NCBI GenBank assembly: GCA_039986595.1
Contig: JBDWQJ010000005.1
Location: 1 to 64,000, forward strand
DNA length: 64,000 nt
Source of the DNA: Lentilitoribacter sp039986595
GTDB taxonomy: Bacteria > Pseudomonadota > Alphaproteobacteria > Rhizobiales > Rhizobiaceae
Direction: 5' to 3'
Translations under genes and position numbers: made by a program
Shown here: positions 55,300-64,000 of the stretch, piece after piece
Layout of the letters: the number at the start of each line of letters is the position of its first letter
How positions within the stretch are numbered: the first letter of the stretch is position 1
The notes under the pieces: model-generated
What the model saw: the letters and a program-made list of their open reading frames with translations, nothing else
Databases searched by the model: none
What the model was told of the DNA's origin: nothing

Positions 55300-55334
55300 C
55301 AAAAAAATCCGCGAATAGTGTCCCATTCGCGGAT
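55300..55334 (-). terminator. Intrinsic terminator after hupB
   Basis: A perfect 10-bp stem ATCCGCGAAT (55307-55316) / ATTCGCGGAT (55325-55334), 8-nt loop, followed on the minus strand by a run of seven T. It lies 28 nt after the hupB stop. Confidence 0.92.
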
Positions 55335-55362
55335 AATTATTTTATAAATTCTATAAAAGAAA

Positions 55363-55638
55363 TTAGCTGTTAACAGCCTCTTTCAATGCTTTACCGGCAG
55401 AGAACTTTGGAACGTTTCTTGCAGGAATATCAACTTCAGCACCTGTAGAAGGGTTACGACCCTTTGAAGCAGCACGGTGGCCTACTGAAAAATTACCAAA
55501 ACCAATAAGACGAACATCTCCGCCAGATTTTAGTTCCGCTGTTACTGTATCGAACACAGCTTCAACTGCCGCAGCCGCTTCAGTTTTCGCGATGCCCGCT
55601 TTTTCAGCAACTGCTGACACAAGTTCATTTTTATTCAT
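55363..55638 (-). CDS. hupB: DNA-binding protein HU
   Basis: 91 residues. MNKNELVSAVAEKAGIAKTE is followed by the beta-arm with GRNPSTGAEVDIPARNVPKF. HU bends and compacts DNA. It has a single-gene layout downstream of lon, with its own terminator, 183 nt after lon; the lon terminator lies in that gap, so it needs its own promoter. Confidence 0.96.
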   Translation of the reverse strand: MNKNELVSAVAEKAGIAKTEAAAAVEAVFDTVTAELKSGGDVRLIGFGNFSVGHRAASKGRNPSTGAEVDIPARNVPKFSAGKALKEAVNS

Positions 55639-55767
55639 AACTATCCCTTTCCATCGTATCAGACGACTCAGTTAATTCATGTGGTGAGTTTATCTATTCC
55701 AACTAACACCACAACAATTTACAAAATAAATAAGCGTGTTTTTCACGTTATTTTGTAACTCTTGCTC

Positions 55768-55794
55768 AAAAAAAGGCCGGAAATCCGGCCTTTT
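55768..55794 (-). terminator. Intrinsic terminator after lon
   Basis: A perfect 10-bp stem AAAAGGCCGG (55771-55780) / CCGGCCTTTT (55785-55794), 4-nt loop, followed by a T-run on the minus strand. It lies 27 nt after the lon stop. Confidence 0.92.
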
Positions 55795-55821
55795 CTAAAA
55801 GATTGATTATTGTGCAATGCA

Positions 55822-58251
55822 TTAATGTGCGATTTGCTCACCAGCAGCATCATTTGTATTCGCCAATGCTGGCGCATCATCACTTGGCATTTCCCATTCA
55901 ATTGCAACAGGAGCTTCAACAAGTGCATGCTTAATGACTTCACCCATACGTGAAACAGGGATGATATCCATCTCGTTTTTAACGTTATCTGGAATATCAG
56001 CTAAATCTTTTGCATTCTCTTCAGGGATTAAAACCGTCTTAATCCCACCACGAAGCGCAGCCAAAAGCTTCTCTTTCAAGCCACCAATTGGTAAGACACG
56101 CCCACGCAATGTCACCTCACCTGTCATCGCGATATCTTTACGAACAGGAATGCCAGTCATAATTGATACAATCGCAGTGGCCATGGCGATACCAGCAGAT
56201 GGACCATCTTTTGGCGTAGCACCTTCAGGCACGTGAACGTGAATATCGCGTTTTTCAAAAACAGGCGGTTTAATACCAAAATCGACAGCACGAGATTTCA
56301 CATAAGATGCAGCAGCCGAAATAGACTCTTTCATCACATCTTTAAGGTTACCGGTGACCGTCATAGTGCCTTTACCCGGGAGCATAACACCTTCAATAGT
56401 CAGCAATTCACCACCAACTTCAGTCCAAGCAAGACCGGTCACAACGCCAATTTGATCTTCACCTTCAGCTTCACCATGACGGAAGCGTGGAACACCAAGA
56501 TAATCGTCAAGATTATCAATCGTTACTTCGACCTTCTCAACCTTTGTCTTCAAGATCTCCGTGACGCTTTTACGCGTTAGCTTTGATAATTCACGTTCTA
56601 AACTACGAACACCGGCTTCACGCGTATAAGCACGAACGATCTCCAACAAAGCCTCATCGGTTAGTGAGAACTCTTTTTCATCCAAAGCATGATCTTTTAT
56701 TGCTTTTGGCAATAAGTGACGCTTTGCAATTTCGACTTTTTCGTCTTCGGTGTAACCAGCAATACGGATGATTTCCATACGATCCATCAATGGACCTGGG
56801 ATGTTCAGCGTATTTGACGTTGTCACAAACATTGTCTTTGAAAGATCGTATTCGACCTCAAGATAATGATCCATAAATGTAGAGTTTTGCTCAGGATCTA
56901 AAACCTCAAGCAACGCAGACGACGGATCACCACGGAAATCCATGCCCATTTTATCAATTTCATCCAGCAAGAAGAGCGGATTGTTCTTCTTGGCTTTTTT
57001 CATTGATTGCACGATTTTACCCGGCATGGAGCCAATATATGTCCGGCGGTGACCTCGAATTTCAGATTCATCACGAACCCCACCCAAAGCCATGCGAACA
57101 TATTCACGGCCTGTCGCTTTCGCGATCGACTTTGCCAATGAAGTTTTACCAACACCTGGAGGCCCAACAAGGCACAAAATAGGCCCTTTAATCTTAGATG
57201 TACGCGTCTGAACCGCAAGATATTCAATAATGCGCTCTTTAACCTTATCTAGACCAAAGTGATCATTATCTAAAATAGCTTCCGCTTTATTTAGATCAAC
57301 CTTCGCACGAGAAGATTTACCCCACGGAAGACCAAGCAACCAATCAAGATAGTTACGAACAACCGTTGCTTCAGCGGACATCGGGCTCATTTGACGAAGT
57401 TTTTTAACCTCAGCATCAGCCTTTTCGCGTCCTTCTTTTGAAAGCTTTGTTTTTTCAACGCGCTCTTCAAGCTCAGAAAGTTCATCACGACCTTCTTCAC
57501 CTTCGCCAAGTTCTTTTTGAATGGCTTTCATTTGCTCATTCAAATAATATTCACGCTGTGTTTTTTCCATTTGGCGCTTAACACGCGAACGAATGCGTTT
57601 TTCGACTTGGAGAACTGAAATCTCGCCTTCCATAAAGCCAAGACATTTTTCCAAACGCTCTTTTACGCTTATGGTTGTCAGCATATCCTGTTTTTCAAGG
57701 ATCTTAATCGCCAAATGCGATGCGACGGTATCAGCAAGCTTAGAGAAATCATCAATCTGGCCAGTTGCACTCACAACCTCAGGAGAGATTTTTTTGTTCA
57801 GTTTGACATAATTTTCAAATTCACTAACGACAGAACGAGATAGAGCCTCAATCTCAACCAAGTCATCTTCAGGCTCGCCAAGCTCATCAGCTGTGACCTC
57901 AAAATGATCATCAGTTTTTGTATAACCTGTAATCTCAGCGCGAGACTTACCTTCCACCAACACTTTTACAGTGCCGTCAGGCAGTTTTAAGAGCTGTAGG
58001 ACGTTTGCTACTGTACCAATGTCATAAATGCCCTTTGGTTCGGGATCATCTTCACCAGCATCGATTTGGGTTGCAAGCAGGATCTGCTTTTCTGAACCCA
58101 TCACTTCTTCAAGTGCGCTAATGGATTTCTCACGGCCAACAAAAAGTGGCACAATCATGTGCGGGAACACCACAATATCTCGAAGTGGCAGTAATGGATA
58201 TGCGTTTGTGGCCTCCATATTATCGTCCTCGCCCTTGATGTCTTCTGTCAT
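55822..58251 (-). CDS. lon: ATP-dependent protease Lon
   Basis: 809 residues. N-terminal LON domain (YPLLPLRDIVVFPHMIVPLF), Walker A GPPGVGKT at 363-370, Walker B LFLLDEIDKMG, and the protease domain with the Ser-Lys dyad (serine in PKDGPSAG near 686, lysine about 43 further). It degrades damaged and regulatory proteins. AAAGGAAT lies about 6 nt before the ATG. A sigma-32-like promoter about 90 nt upstream suggests heat induction. Confidence 0.97.
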   Translation of the reverse strand: MTEDIKGEDDNMEATNAYPLLPLRDIVVFPHMIVPLFVGREKSISALEEVMGSEKQILLATQIDAGEDDPEPKGIYDIGTVANVLQLLKLPDGTVKVLVEGKSRAEITGYTKTDDHFEVTADELGEPEDDLVEIEALSRSVVSEFENYVKLNKKISPEVVSATGQIDDFSKLADTVASHLAIKILEKQDMLTTISVKERLEKCLGFMEGEISVLQVEKRIRSRVKRQMEKTQREYYLNEQMKAIQKELGEGEEGRDELSELEERVEKTKLSKEGREKADAEVKKLRQMSPMSAEATVVRNYLDWLLGLPWGKSSRAKVDLNKAEAILDNDHFGLDKVKERIIEYLAVQTRTSKIKGPILCLVGPPGVGKTSLAKSIAKATGREYVRMALGGVRDESEIRGHRRTYIGSMPGKIVQSMKKAKKNNPLFLLDEIDKMGMDFRGDPSSALLEVLDPEQNSTFMDHYLEVEYDLSKTMFVTTSNTLNIPGPLMDRMEIIRIAGYTEDEKVEIAKRHLLPKAIKDHALDEKEFSLTDEALLEIVRAYTREAGVRSLERELSKLTRKSVTEILKTKVEKVEVTIDNLDDYLGVPRFRHGEAEGEDQIGVVTGLAWTEVGGELLTIEGVMLPGKGTMTVTGNLKDVMKESISAAASYVKSRAVDFGIKPPVFEKRDIHVHVPEGATPKDGPSAGIAMATAIVSIMTGIPVRKDIAMTGEVTLRGRVLPIGGLKEKLLAALRGGIKTVLIPEENAKDLADIPDNVKNEMDIIPVSRMGEVIKHALVEAPVAIEWEMPSDDAPALANTNDAAGEQIAH

Positions 58252-58339
58252 TATTATTCCTTTCGACAGGATCTCAGATGAATATTGTCTGAGGCTAAAT
58301 TCGCTGCGAATAAAATCAAATTGTTATTCTTAGTCCTCA

Positions 58340-58371
58340 CGCAAGTAGGCACGAAACTGACATGTTTCAAG
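58340..58371 (-). promoter_or_regulatory. Sigma-32 (RpoH)-like promoter of lon
   Basis: On the minus strand CTTGAA (58366-58371) and, after 16 nt, CCTACTTGCG (58340-58349). I recall the alphaproteobacterial RpoH pattern as CTTGAA with CYTATNTNNG; the -10 block differs from it at one defined base. The predicted transcript begins about 80 nt before the lon ATG. Confidence 0.55.
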
Positions 58372-58473
58372 TCGAAAGTTTCGTTAAGAATTAAATCTGA
58401 TCTTTAATTTACCAACTGGTGTTGATTCGAAAGCTTTCGTTAGTTTCCACAATTCAACACGCAATGTACAGAC

Positions 58474-58504
58474 AAAAAAACCGCCATGTTTCCATAGCGG
58501 TTTT
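58474..58504 (-). terminator. Intrinsic terminator after clpX
   Basis: Stem AAAACCGC (58477-58484) / GCGGTTTT (58497-58504) with a 12-nt loop that can partly pair, followed by seven T on the minus strand. It lies 25 nt after the clpX stop. Confidence 0.85.
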
Positions 58505-58529
58505 CTCAAAATAAGACTAAAAATCTATT

Positions 58530-59810
58530 CTATGCTGATGCGTTCTCATGCTCAGATTTACGTTCTGAGTAGATGTAGAGTGGACGCGCATTTCCTGATA
58601 CAACTTCGTCAGAAATAACAACCTCACGAACACCTTCAAGTGCCGGAAGCTCATACATCGTATCAAGTAGAATTTTTTCCATAATCGAACGCAGACCACG
58701 AGCACCTGTCTTACGGGTAATCGCTTTCTTGGCAATCTCACGCAATGCATCCTCGTGGAATGTTAGTTCAACATCTTCCATATCAAACAGTCGTTGATAT
58801 TGTTTCACAAGAGCGTTCTTTGGCTGACTTAAGATAGAGATCAAAGCATCTTCATCTAAATCTTCCAAAGTTGCGATCACTGGCAAACGACCGATAAATT
58901 CTGGAATAAGACCAAATTTCACCAAATCTTCTGGCTCAAGATCCTGCAACACGGCACCAACACTTCGCTCATCAGGTGCTTCAACTTTAGCACCAAACCC
59001 AATAGAGGTGTTTTCACCACGCGCTGAAATCACTTTATCAAGACCAGCAAACGCACCGCCCACAATGAACAGAATATTGACTGTATCAACTTGCAAGAAT
59101 TCCTGCTGCGGATGCTTACGGCCGCCTTGCGGTGGAACAGAAGCAACTGTGCCTTCCATAATTTTTAGAAGCGCTTGTTGTACACCCTCGCCGGACACAT
59201 CACGAGTGATGGAAGGATTATCAGATTTACGAGAAATCTTATCCACTTCATCGATATAAACGATGCCGCGCTGTGCGCGTTCCACGTTGTAATCAGCTGA
59301 TTGAAGAAGCTTAAGAATGATGTTTTCAACATCTTCACCCACATAACCTGCTTCGGTAAGCGTCGTCGCATCAGCCATTGTAAATGGAACATCAATGATA
59401 CGCGCCAATGTTTGTGCAAGATATGTCTTACCACAACCTGTTGGTCCTACGAGCAAGATATTGGATTTCGCCAATTCAATTTCGTTACCATTCGTTGTTG
59501 CATGTGAAAGTCGCTTGTAATGGTTATGAACCGCAACAGCCAAAACGCGCTTGGCTTTTGACTGGCCAATCACATATTCATCCAGTGTTTCCATAATTTC
59601 TTGCGGAGTTGGAACACCTTCGCTGGATTTGACCATTGAAGACTTATTCTCTTCTCGAATAATGTCCGTACACAGCTCAACACATTCATCGCAAATGAAA
59701 ACTGTAGGTCCTGCTATGAGTTTGCGAACCTCATGCTGGCTTTTCCCACAAAAAGAACAGTAGAGCGTATTCTTTGAATCACCACCATTGCTTCCACTAA
59801 CTTTGCTCAT
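58530..59810 (-). CDS. clpX: ATP-dependent Clp protease ATP-binding subunit ClpX
   Basis: 426 residues. The N-terminal zinc site CSFC...CDEC (C18, C21, C40, C43) binds substrates and adaptors. The AAA+ module has Walker A GPTGCGKT, Walker B IVYIDEVDKI and the pore/ClpP-binding regions (IGFGAKVEA). It starts MSKVSGSNGGDSKNTLYCSF with AAGGAA 7 nt upstream; the frame extends 84 nt further without family support. It unfolds substrates for ClpP, encoded 227 nt upstream on the same strand. Confidence 0.97.
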   Translation of the reverse strand: MSKVSGSNGGDSKNTLYCSFCGKSQHEVRKLIAGPTVFICDECVELCTDIIREENKSSMVKSSEGVPTPQEIMETLDEYVIGQSKAKRVLAVAVHNHYKRLSHATTNGNEIELAKSNILLVGPTGCGKTYLAQTLARIIDVPFTMADATTLTEAGYVGEDVENIILKLLQSADYNVERAQRGIVYIDEVDKISRKSDNPSITRDVSGEGVQQALLKIMEGTVASVPPQGGRKHPQQEFLQVDTVNILFIVGGAFAGLDKVISARGENTSIGFGAKVEAPDERSVGAVLQDLEPEDLVKFGLIPEFIGRLPVIATLEDLDEDALISILSQPKNALVKQYQRLFDMEDVELTFHEDALREIAKKAITRKTGARGLRSIMEKILLDTMYELPALEGVREVVISDEVVSGNARPLYIYSERKSEHENASA

Positions 59811-60037
59811 ATTGTATTCCTTCCCGCTAATTTGCGGCCAACATAGCTTCAAATTGGTTTCTGGACCTCTCTCCAGAATCAATTTGATTTGCAATTACCT
59901 AGATATTCAAGCCTTTTTTAGAAAAAACTGCAATCATATCTGTAAGATTGATCAACACTAACGGTGATTCCATCAAAATAAGCTTAATACTTATTATTAA
60001 TTTTGACAGAAACCCCGTATAAATCAGTGTTTTCAAC

Positions 60038-60673
60038 CTATTCTTCGGAAGCTTCGCCTTCCATCGCTGCGCGTGAAGAGATCACACGATCAACCAAACC
60101 AAAGCTTTGAGCCTCTTCTGCATCCATGAAATGATCACGATCAAGCGTTTGCTCAATTGTCTCATAGTCCTGGCCAGTATGCTCAACATAAACTTCGTTC
60201 AGGCGACGCTTCATTTTCAAAATATCTTGCGCATGACGTTCAATGTCAGATGCCTGCCCTTGGAAACCGCCAGAAGGCTGATGCACCATGATGCGCGCAT
60301 TTGGCGTTGCAAACCGCATATCTTTGTGACCTGCACATAACAACAATGAACCCATCGATGCAGCTTGCCCTGTACACAACGTTGAAACCGCCGGTTTAAT
60401 AAACTGCATCGTATCGTAAATTGCCATACCAGCAGTTACCACACCACCTGGAGAGTTGATGTAAAGTGCGATTTCCTTTTTAGGGTTTTCAGCTTCAAGG
60501 AAAAGAAGCTGCGCACATACCAATGTCGCCATTTGGTCTTCAACTGGGCCTGTAATAAAAATGATGCGTTCTTTCAGCAATCTTGAGAAAATATCATATG
60601 AGCGCTCGCCACGGTTCGTTTGCTCAACGACCATCGGCACAAGTGCCATTGCTGTATCAACTGTATTTGCCAT
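60038..60673 (-). CDS. clpP: ATP-dependent Clp protease proteolytic subunit
   Basis: 211 residues. Catalytic triad S106 (GQAASMGS), H131 (MVHQPSGG) and D180 (LDRDHFMDAEEA). The N-terminal loop region and the handle helix (ERHAQDILKMKRRLNEVY) are normal. It forms the two-ring chamber that works with ClpX. A sigma-32-like promoter lies about 57-86 nt upstream of the ATG. No clear terminator separates it from clpX. Confidence 0.97.
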   Translation of the reverse strand: MANTVDTAMALVPMVVEQTNRGERSYDIFSRLLKERIIFITGPVEDQMATLVCAQLLFLEAENPKKEIALYINSPGGVVTAGMAIYDTMQFIKPAVSTLCTGQAASMGSLLLCAGHKDMRFATPNARIMVHQPSGGFQGQASDIERHAQDILKMKRRLNEVYVEHTGQDYETIEQTLDRDHFMDAEEAQSFGLVDRVISSRAAMEGEASEE

Positions 60674-60729
60674 CCTCGGCCCCTGTTCTTCTATCTGCCC
60701 AAAAATCTGGGTGTATTTTCGTCATCTAT

Positions 60730-60759
60730 AGATATGTTCTTTATATCTTGCGCTTCAAG
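60730..60759 (-). promoter_or_regulatory. Sigma-32 (RpoH)-like promoter of clpP
   Basis: On the minus strand CTTGAA (60754-60759) and, after 17 nt, CATATCT (60730-60736), close to the alphaproteobacterial RpoH -10 form. Transcription would begin about 50 nt before clpP. The rest of the 377-nt gap to the next gene (60760-61050) shows no gene and no clear plus-strand promoter. Confidence 0.5.
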
Positions 60760-61050
60760 ACGACATATCGAAATAAACACTTACTTGTGACTGATACCTT
60801 GTTAACGGCAGGTAAAAATCACGCAAGACTTTTAACAAGATCGCAAAATACGAGGGTTTACCGTAAACATAACGCTAAATTCCCCGCGCAAATATCTTTC
60901 GTTTTGAATAAATCTATTAAATTCACCAATTCTGTTTAAATGATTCGCCATTCGCGAAGCTTATTTAAAGCAAAACATAATCGTTTTCGGCAGTTGTCCC
61001 CAAGCCAACATCAATTTATAAGCGCGTTCAAACTATGTGGGGTATTTTAA

Positions 61051-62172
61051 GTGAGTGATCAACCAACATCCGACAATTTGGGCGCACAAAACCAAGGTCC
61101 TGATTTGGCACAAAATCAAATTTTAGATGTGAAATTCACCGGAACCGCAAAAGAGTATTTTGGCATTTGGATTGTCAATATCCTGCTGAGTATCCTCACT
61201 TTGGGGATTTATTCAGCTTGGGCAAAGGTTCGCCGCAAAAGATACTTTAACGGCAATACTTGGGTTGCGGGTCATAATTTTGAATATCACGCCAATCCCG
61301 TCTCCATCCTTAAAGGTCGCATCATCGTTTTTGTGTTATTTGTGGCTTACAACCTAACTGCAAATCTTGCACCTGAAGTTGCCGGTGGACTGACTTTATT
61401 ACTGGCGATCGTGCTGCCTTGGCTGATCAATAAGGGATTGTCCTTTAACGCCCGCATGACCAGCTACCGCAATGTGCGATTTGGCTTTGAAGGTAGCTAT
61501 TGGAAAGCGCTTTTATCGCTCGTGATATTACCATTTGTTGGCTTTTTATCCTTAGGGCTTTTACTGCCCCTATCAACCCAGCAACAAGCAAAATACATTT
61601 ATTCAAATCACAGCTTTGGTGAGGCGAAATTTAATACCCATTTTTCACTTAAGCCATTATACAAAGCTTTGCTCATCTCAGCTTTATTGCTGTTCGGTTC
61701 GCTTCTCGCGATTGGTCTTGTTGTCGCCGGAACAACAGGCATATTTGCGGTAATTGAATCTCTTGATGAAGAAATATTCTCAGACCCAGCGAATATATTC
61801 GTCTTCCTACCATTTATCGTCGTTCTTTATTTAGCCATGATCTTCACGTTCATTTTGCCCTATATCTATTACAGCGTAAGATCTTTTAACCTTGCAATTA
61901 ACCACCTAACATTGGATGGAAAACACAAATTTGGATCAAATGTAGAAGTGCCCAAATATGCTTGGATTTTAATTTCAAACCTTTTTGTAACACTTCTTAC
62001 ACTTGGTTTGATGGCGCCCTGGGCACATGTGCGGAAAATGAAATATCTTGCAGCGCATTTCTTCATCCAGCCAGAAGGTTCATTGGATGAATTTGTTGAT
62101 CGCGAACGCAGCGAAGGTAATGTTGCATCATCTGAATATATGGATTTAGATGGAATTGATTTTGGGCTATAG
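61051..62172 (+). CDS. DUF898 (YjgN-like) membrane protein
   Basis: 373 residues, about seven to eight membrane spans. The repeated family motif appears as FTGTAKEYFGIWIVNILLSI with LTLGIYSAWAKVRRKRYF near the start and LTLGLMAPWAHVRKMKYLA near the end. Internal duplication is typical. Start GTG, with GGGGT upstream at a fair distance. The function is unknown; it is followed after 11 nt by an M48 protease gene, a common pairing. Confidence 0.9.
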   Translation: MSDQPTSDNLGAQNQGPDLAQNQILDVKFTGTAKEYFGIWIVNILLSILTLGIYSAWAKVRRKRYFNGNTWVAGHNFEYHANPVSILKGRIIVFVLFVAYNLTANLAPEVAGGLTLLLAIVLPWLINKGLSFNARMTSYRNVRFGFEGSYWKALLSLVILPFVGFLSLGLLLPLSTQQQAKYIYSNHSFGEAKFNTHFSLKPLYKALLISALLLFGSLLAIGLVVAGTTGIFAVIESLDEEIFSDPANIFVFLPFIVVLYLAMIFTFILPYIYYSVRSFNLAINHLTLDGKHKFGSNVEVPKYAWILISNLFVTLLTLGLMAPWAHVRKMKYLAAHFFIQPEGSLDEFVDRERSEGNVASSEYMDLDGIDFGL

Positions 62173-62183
62173 GCTAGATAAAA

Positions 62184-63218
62184 ATGTATAAAATCAACGG
62201 TCGTATCTTCACCACAATTAGCTCCCAGAGCACCAATTGTACAATGCATTGTCAAGATGATGGTACAATTGCGTTTGGCGAGACCCATGACAAGATCTAT
62301 GAGCAGTCAGATATTTCTGAAATAACAGACCGATTGGGCTCAATTCCTCGTCGAATAACATTTCAAGATGGCGTGGTTTTCGAAACACCTGATAATGACA
62401 GTATTGATGCACTATTCTCGAATAGAATTTCCTGGATTGCAAAACTATCTGACAGTTTAGATCAATGGCGTAAACCGCTGATTTTCTTAGTCATCGCAAC
62501 AGTTTTAGCGGTCTTTTTGTTTTTTAAATATGGTTTGCCAGTTGGCGCACGAATTGCAGCTTTTGTAACACCTGACATTGTCGCACAAACAATTGATTCT
62601 TCGGCTTTAGAGACCATTGATAGTGTTATGCTTCGCCAAAGTAAGCTGCCACTTGAGCGCCAACAATCGCTCACTGAACAATTTGAAGATTTGGTTTTAC
62701 TCGCTCAAGAACTCAACTACCCGCATATTAATAATATGCAATTATTGTTCCGCGACGGCGGCTCGGTTGGTGCCAACGCGTTTGCGCTGCCAGGCGGCAC
62801 TGTCATCGCGACAGATCAATTCGTCCAATTATCGGAAAACGATGACGAGATCATCGCAGTTCTTGCCCACGAGATTGGTCATGTGCGCCACCAGCATAGT
62901 TTGCGCCAGATCTATGAAGCCATGGGACTTTATGCAATGTTTACGATGATTGGTGGCGGCGGAATAGATTTATCTCAAGAAGTCGTCAGTCAAGCAGCGG
63001 TTGTATTCCAACTCAGCGCATCACGAGAGTTTGAAACAGAATCTGATGAGTTTGCGATAGAGCTTTTAAAAGCCGGAGGCCACGATCCTAGCTATTTAGC
63101 TAATATCTTGAGAAGGCTAACCAAAAAGTGCGAAGATTGCGAAGATGGTCCTGAATGGTTGTCCACACACCCTGCGCCTGACGAACGGATTAAAGCCATC
63201 ATCGACAAAAGTAGATAA
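62184..63218 (+). CDS. Membrane-anchored M48 family metallopeptidase
   Basis: 344 residues. A cytoplasmic part (1-95), one transmembrane helix (about 99-117) and a peptidase domain with zinc motif HEIGH (229-233) and third ligand E284 in SREFETESDEFA. It is related to BepA/Oma1-type proteases that act on envelope proteins. Its substrate may involve the DUF898 protein encoded just upstream, but that is inference from pairing only. Confidence 0.92.
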   Translation: MYKINGRIFTTISSQSTNCTMHCQDDGTIAFGETHDKIYEQSDISEITDRLGSIPRRITFQDGVVFETPDNDSIDALFSNRISWIAKLSDSLDQWRKPLIFLVIATVLAVFLFFKYGLPVGARIAAFVTPDIVAQTIDSSALETIDSVMLRQSKLPLERQQSLTEQFEDLVLLAQELNYPHINNMQLLFRDGGSVGANAFALPGGTVIATDQFVQLSENDDEIIAVLAHEIGHVRHQHSLRQIYEAMGLYAMFTMIGGGGIDLSQEVVSQAAVVFQLSASREFETESDEFAIELLKAGGHDPSYLANILRRLTKKCEDCEDGPEWLSTHPAPDERIKAIIDKSR

Positions 63219-63229
63219 CGGAGACAATC

Positions 63230-63610
63230 ATGCCAACTTTGCATCAGATAACGCCATTTGTTCCTGTTACATCACTCGAAAAAGCAGTTGATTTCTATAC
63301 AGGTTATTTGAACTTTGACTGCACGTTTAAAGCTGATAATTATGCGTTTTTAAGACATGATCAAATTGCAATTAGAATTGTGGAGGTGGATGATAACGTT
63401 GATTTGTCAGACCCAAATCGCCAAAATTCGTTCTACATTGACGTAACAGACATTGATGCGCTTTATGAAAGTTTAAAAGTTGATCTTTCAACCCTGCCCC
63501 ACGGGCGGGTTCGAGCGCCGTTTAATCAAGATTACGGTCAGAGAGAGTTTCACGTAATCGATGAAGACTGCACGCTCATCTTCTTTGGAGAAGCAATTAA
63601 ACAGGCTTAA
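63230..63610 (+). CDS. VOC/glyoxalase-fold protein (bleomycin-resistance type)
   Basis: 126 residues of the vicinal-oxygen-chelate fold: ITPFVPVTSLEKAVDFYTGY at the start and REFHVIDEDCTLIFFGEAI at the end, as in bleomycin-binding-type proteins. Metal ligands are not fully clear, so binding rather than catalysis is possible. It lies 11 nt after the M48 gene. Its stop codon overlaps the stop of the convergent flavin reductase gene in TTAA. Confidence 0.85.
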   Translation: MPTLHQITPFVPVTSLEKAVDFYTGYLNFDCTFKADNYAFLRHDQIAIRIVEVDDNVDLSDPNRQNSFYIDVTDIDALYESLKVDLSTLPHGRVRAPFNQDYGQREFHVIDEDCTLIFFGEAIKQA

Positions 63611-64000
63611 CTCGCCTGCTCAAAGCAACCAAAACTTCCCAATTTACCACCGAAAAACATAAGTGGTGAACCATCAGATAATGCGGCACGCTCAACTTCA
63701 CCGACCATAATCATATGATCACCACCTTCATGACAAGCGGATTTCCGGCATTCAAATCGCGCTAAACAACCATCAATAAGTGGTGTGCGTGCGTCATTAT
63801 AATGCCAGTTTAAGCCGTCAAATGCGTTGGACGCTTTTGCAAAGCCATTACAAATTTCCGCCTGATCTTCGGTCAAAACATGAATTGCGAAATGACTGGA
63901 ACGCTCAAAATGCGGATAGCGCTTTGAGAATTTTGATGGAGACCACAAAACCAGCGGTGGATCCATAGAAACAGACGAAAAGCTATTGGCTGTCATTCCA
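63607..64000 (-). CDS. Flavin reductase-like protein, C-terminal part (cut by window edge)
   Basis: At least 130 residues: MTANSFSSVSMDPPLVLWSP is the internal family motif, normally preceded by about 20-40 residues, so the methionine at 63996 is unlikely to be the start and the gene continues past the edge. Later HFAIHVLTEDQAEICNGFA and DHMIMVGEVE fit the flavin-dependent reductase (FMN-binding split barrel) family. It may supply reduced flavin to a monooxygenase; no partner is in view. Confidence 0.87.
   Translation of the reverse strand, partial: GMTANSFSSVSMDPPLVLWSPSKFSKRYPHFERSSHFAIHVLTEDQAEICNGFAKASNAFDGLNWHYNDARTPLIDGCLARFECRKSACHEGGDHMIMVGEVERAALSDGSPLMFFGGKLGSFGCFEQAS

Noticed and set aside
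1..64000. CRISPR arrays, insertion sequences, integrase-attached islands or prophage
   Set aside because: No evenly spaced repeats, transposase or integrase frames, or phage structural genes were seen in the whole window.

Overview
The window reads as a chromosomal segment of an alphaproteobacterium, most likely of the order Hyphomicrobiales (Rhizobiales). The reasons are gene order and family content. One block runs pyrB, inactive pyrC-like, plsY, dprA, topA, rnr, DUF983, NUDIX, rpmG. It is followed by divK/pleD, DUF3572, a HAD-type gene and a dinB with an N-terminal zinc-binding segment. The gat genes are followed by an NDUFA12-type complex I accessory subunit and a DUF2155 gene. clpP, clpX, lon and hupB lie together. 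Base composition is AT-leaning by eye, lower than in soil rhizobia, so a marine or host-associated member is possible; that is inference only.

Positions 1-18216, read on the minus strand, are the core expression cluster secE-nusG-rplK-rplA-rplJ-rplL-rpoB-rpoC and then rpsL-rpsG-fusA-tuf, with tuf cut by the window edge. Between rpoC and rpsL sit two plus-strand accessory genes: a 2-oxoglutarate/Fe(II)-type oxygenase and a protein with a C-terminal nucleoside-deoxyribosyltransferase/TIR-like domain. The cluster has a clear rpsL promoter, an L10-type leader, two strong stem-loops between rplL and rpoB, and a strong terminator after rpoC.

Positions 18217-24248 hold a small secreted protein and the glycine cleavage operon gcvT-gcvH-gcvP plus an ABM-domain gene, headed by a tandem glycine riboswitch. 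Positions 24249-31314 hold an orphan TAXI-type solute-binding protein, DUF2155, NDUFA12 and a gat operon in which each of gatC, gatA and gatB is followed by a GNAT acetyltransferase. Positions 31401-35768 carry a UPF0173 hydrolase, ruvX, a small membrane protein, an AEC transporter and an AidB-like acyl-CoA dehydrogenase.

Positions 35905-46870 form the pyrB-to-rpmG run on the plus strand (pyrimidine, phospholipid, DNA uptake/topology and RNA decay functions). A GC-rich structured element at 46931-47040, which I cannot match to a known RNA, separates it from divK-pleD. Positions 49154-51486 are DUF3572, HAD and dinB, convergent with dnaE. Then come a 28-residue hydrophobic micro-ORF, hupB, lon, clpX and clpP, where lon and clpP each have a sigma-32-like promoter. 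The right end holds DUF898, M48 protease, VOC and a partial flavin reductase gene.

No tRNA or rRNA genes, CRISPR arrays, insertion sequences or prophage were seen. Non-ATG starts are common (rplJ, rnr, UPF0173, several GNATs), so several starts are judgement calls and are marked as such.
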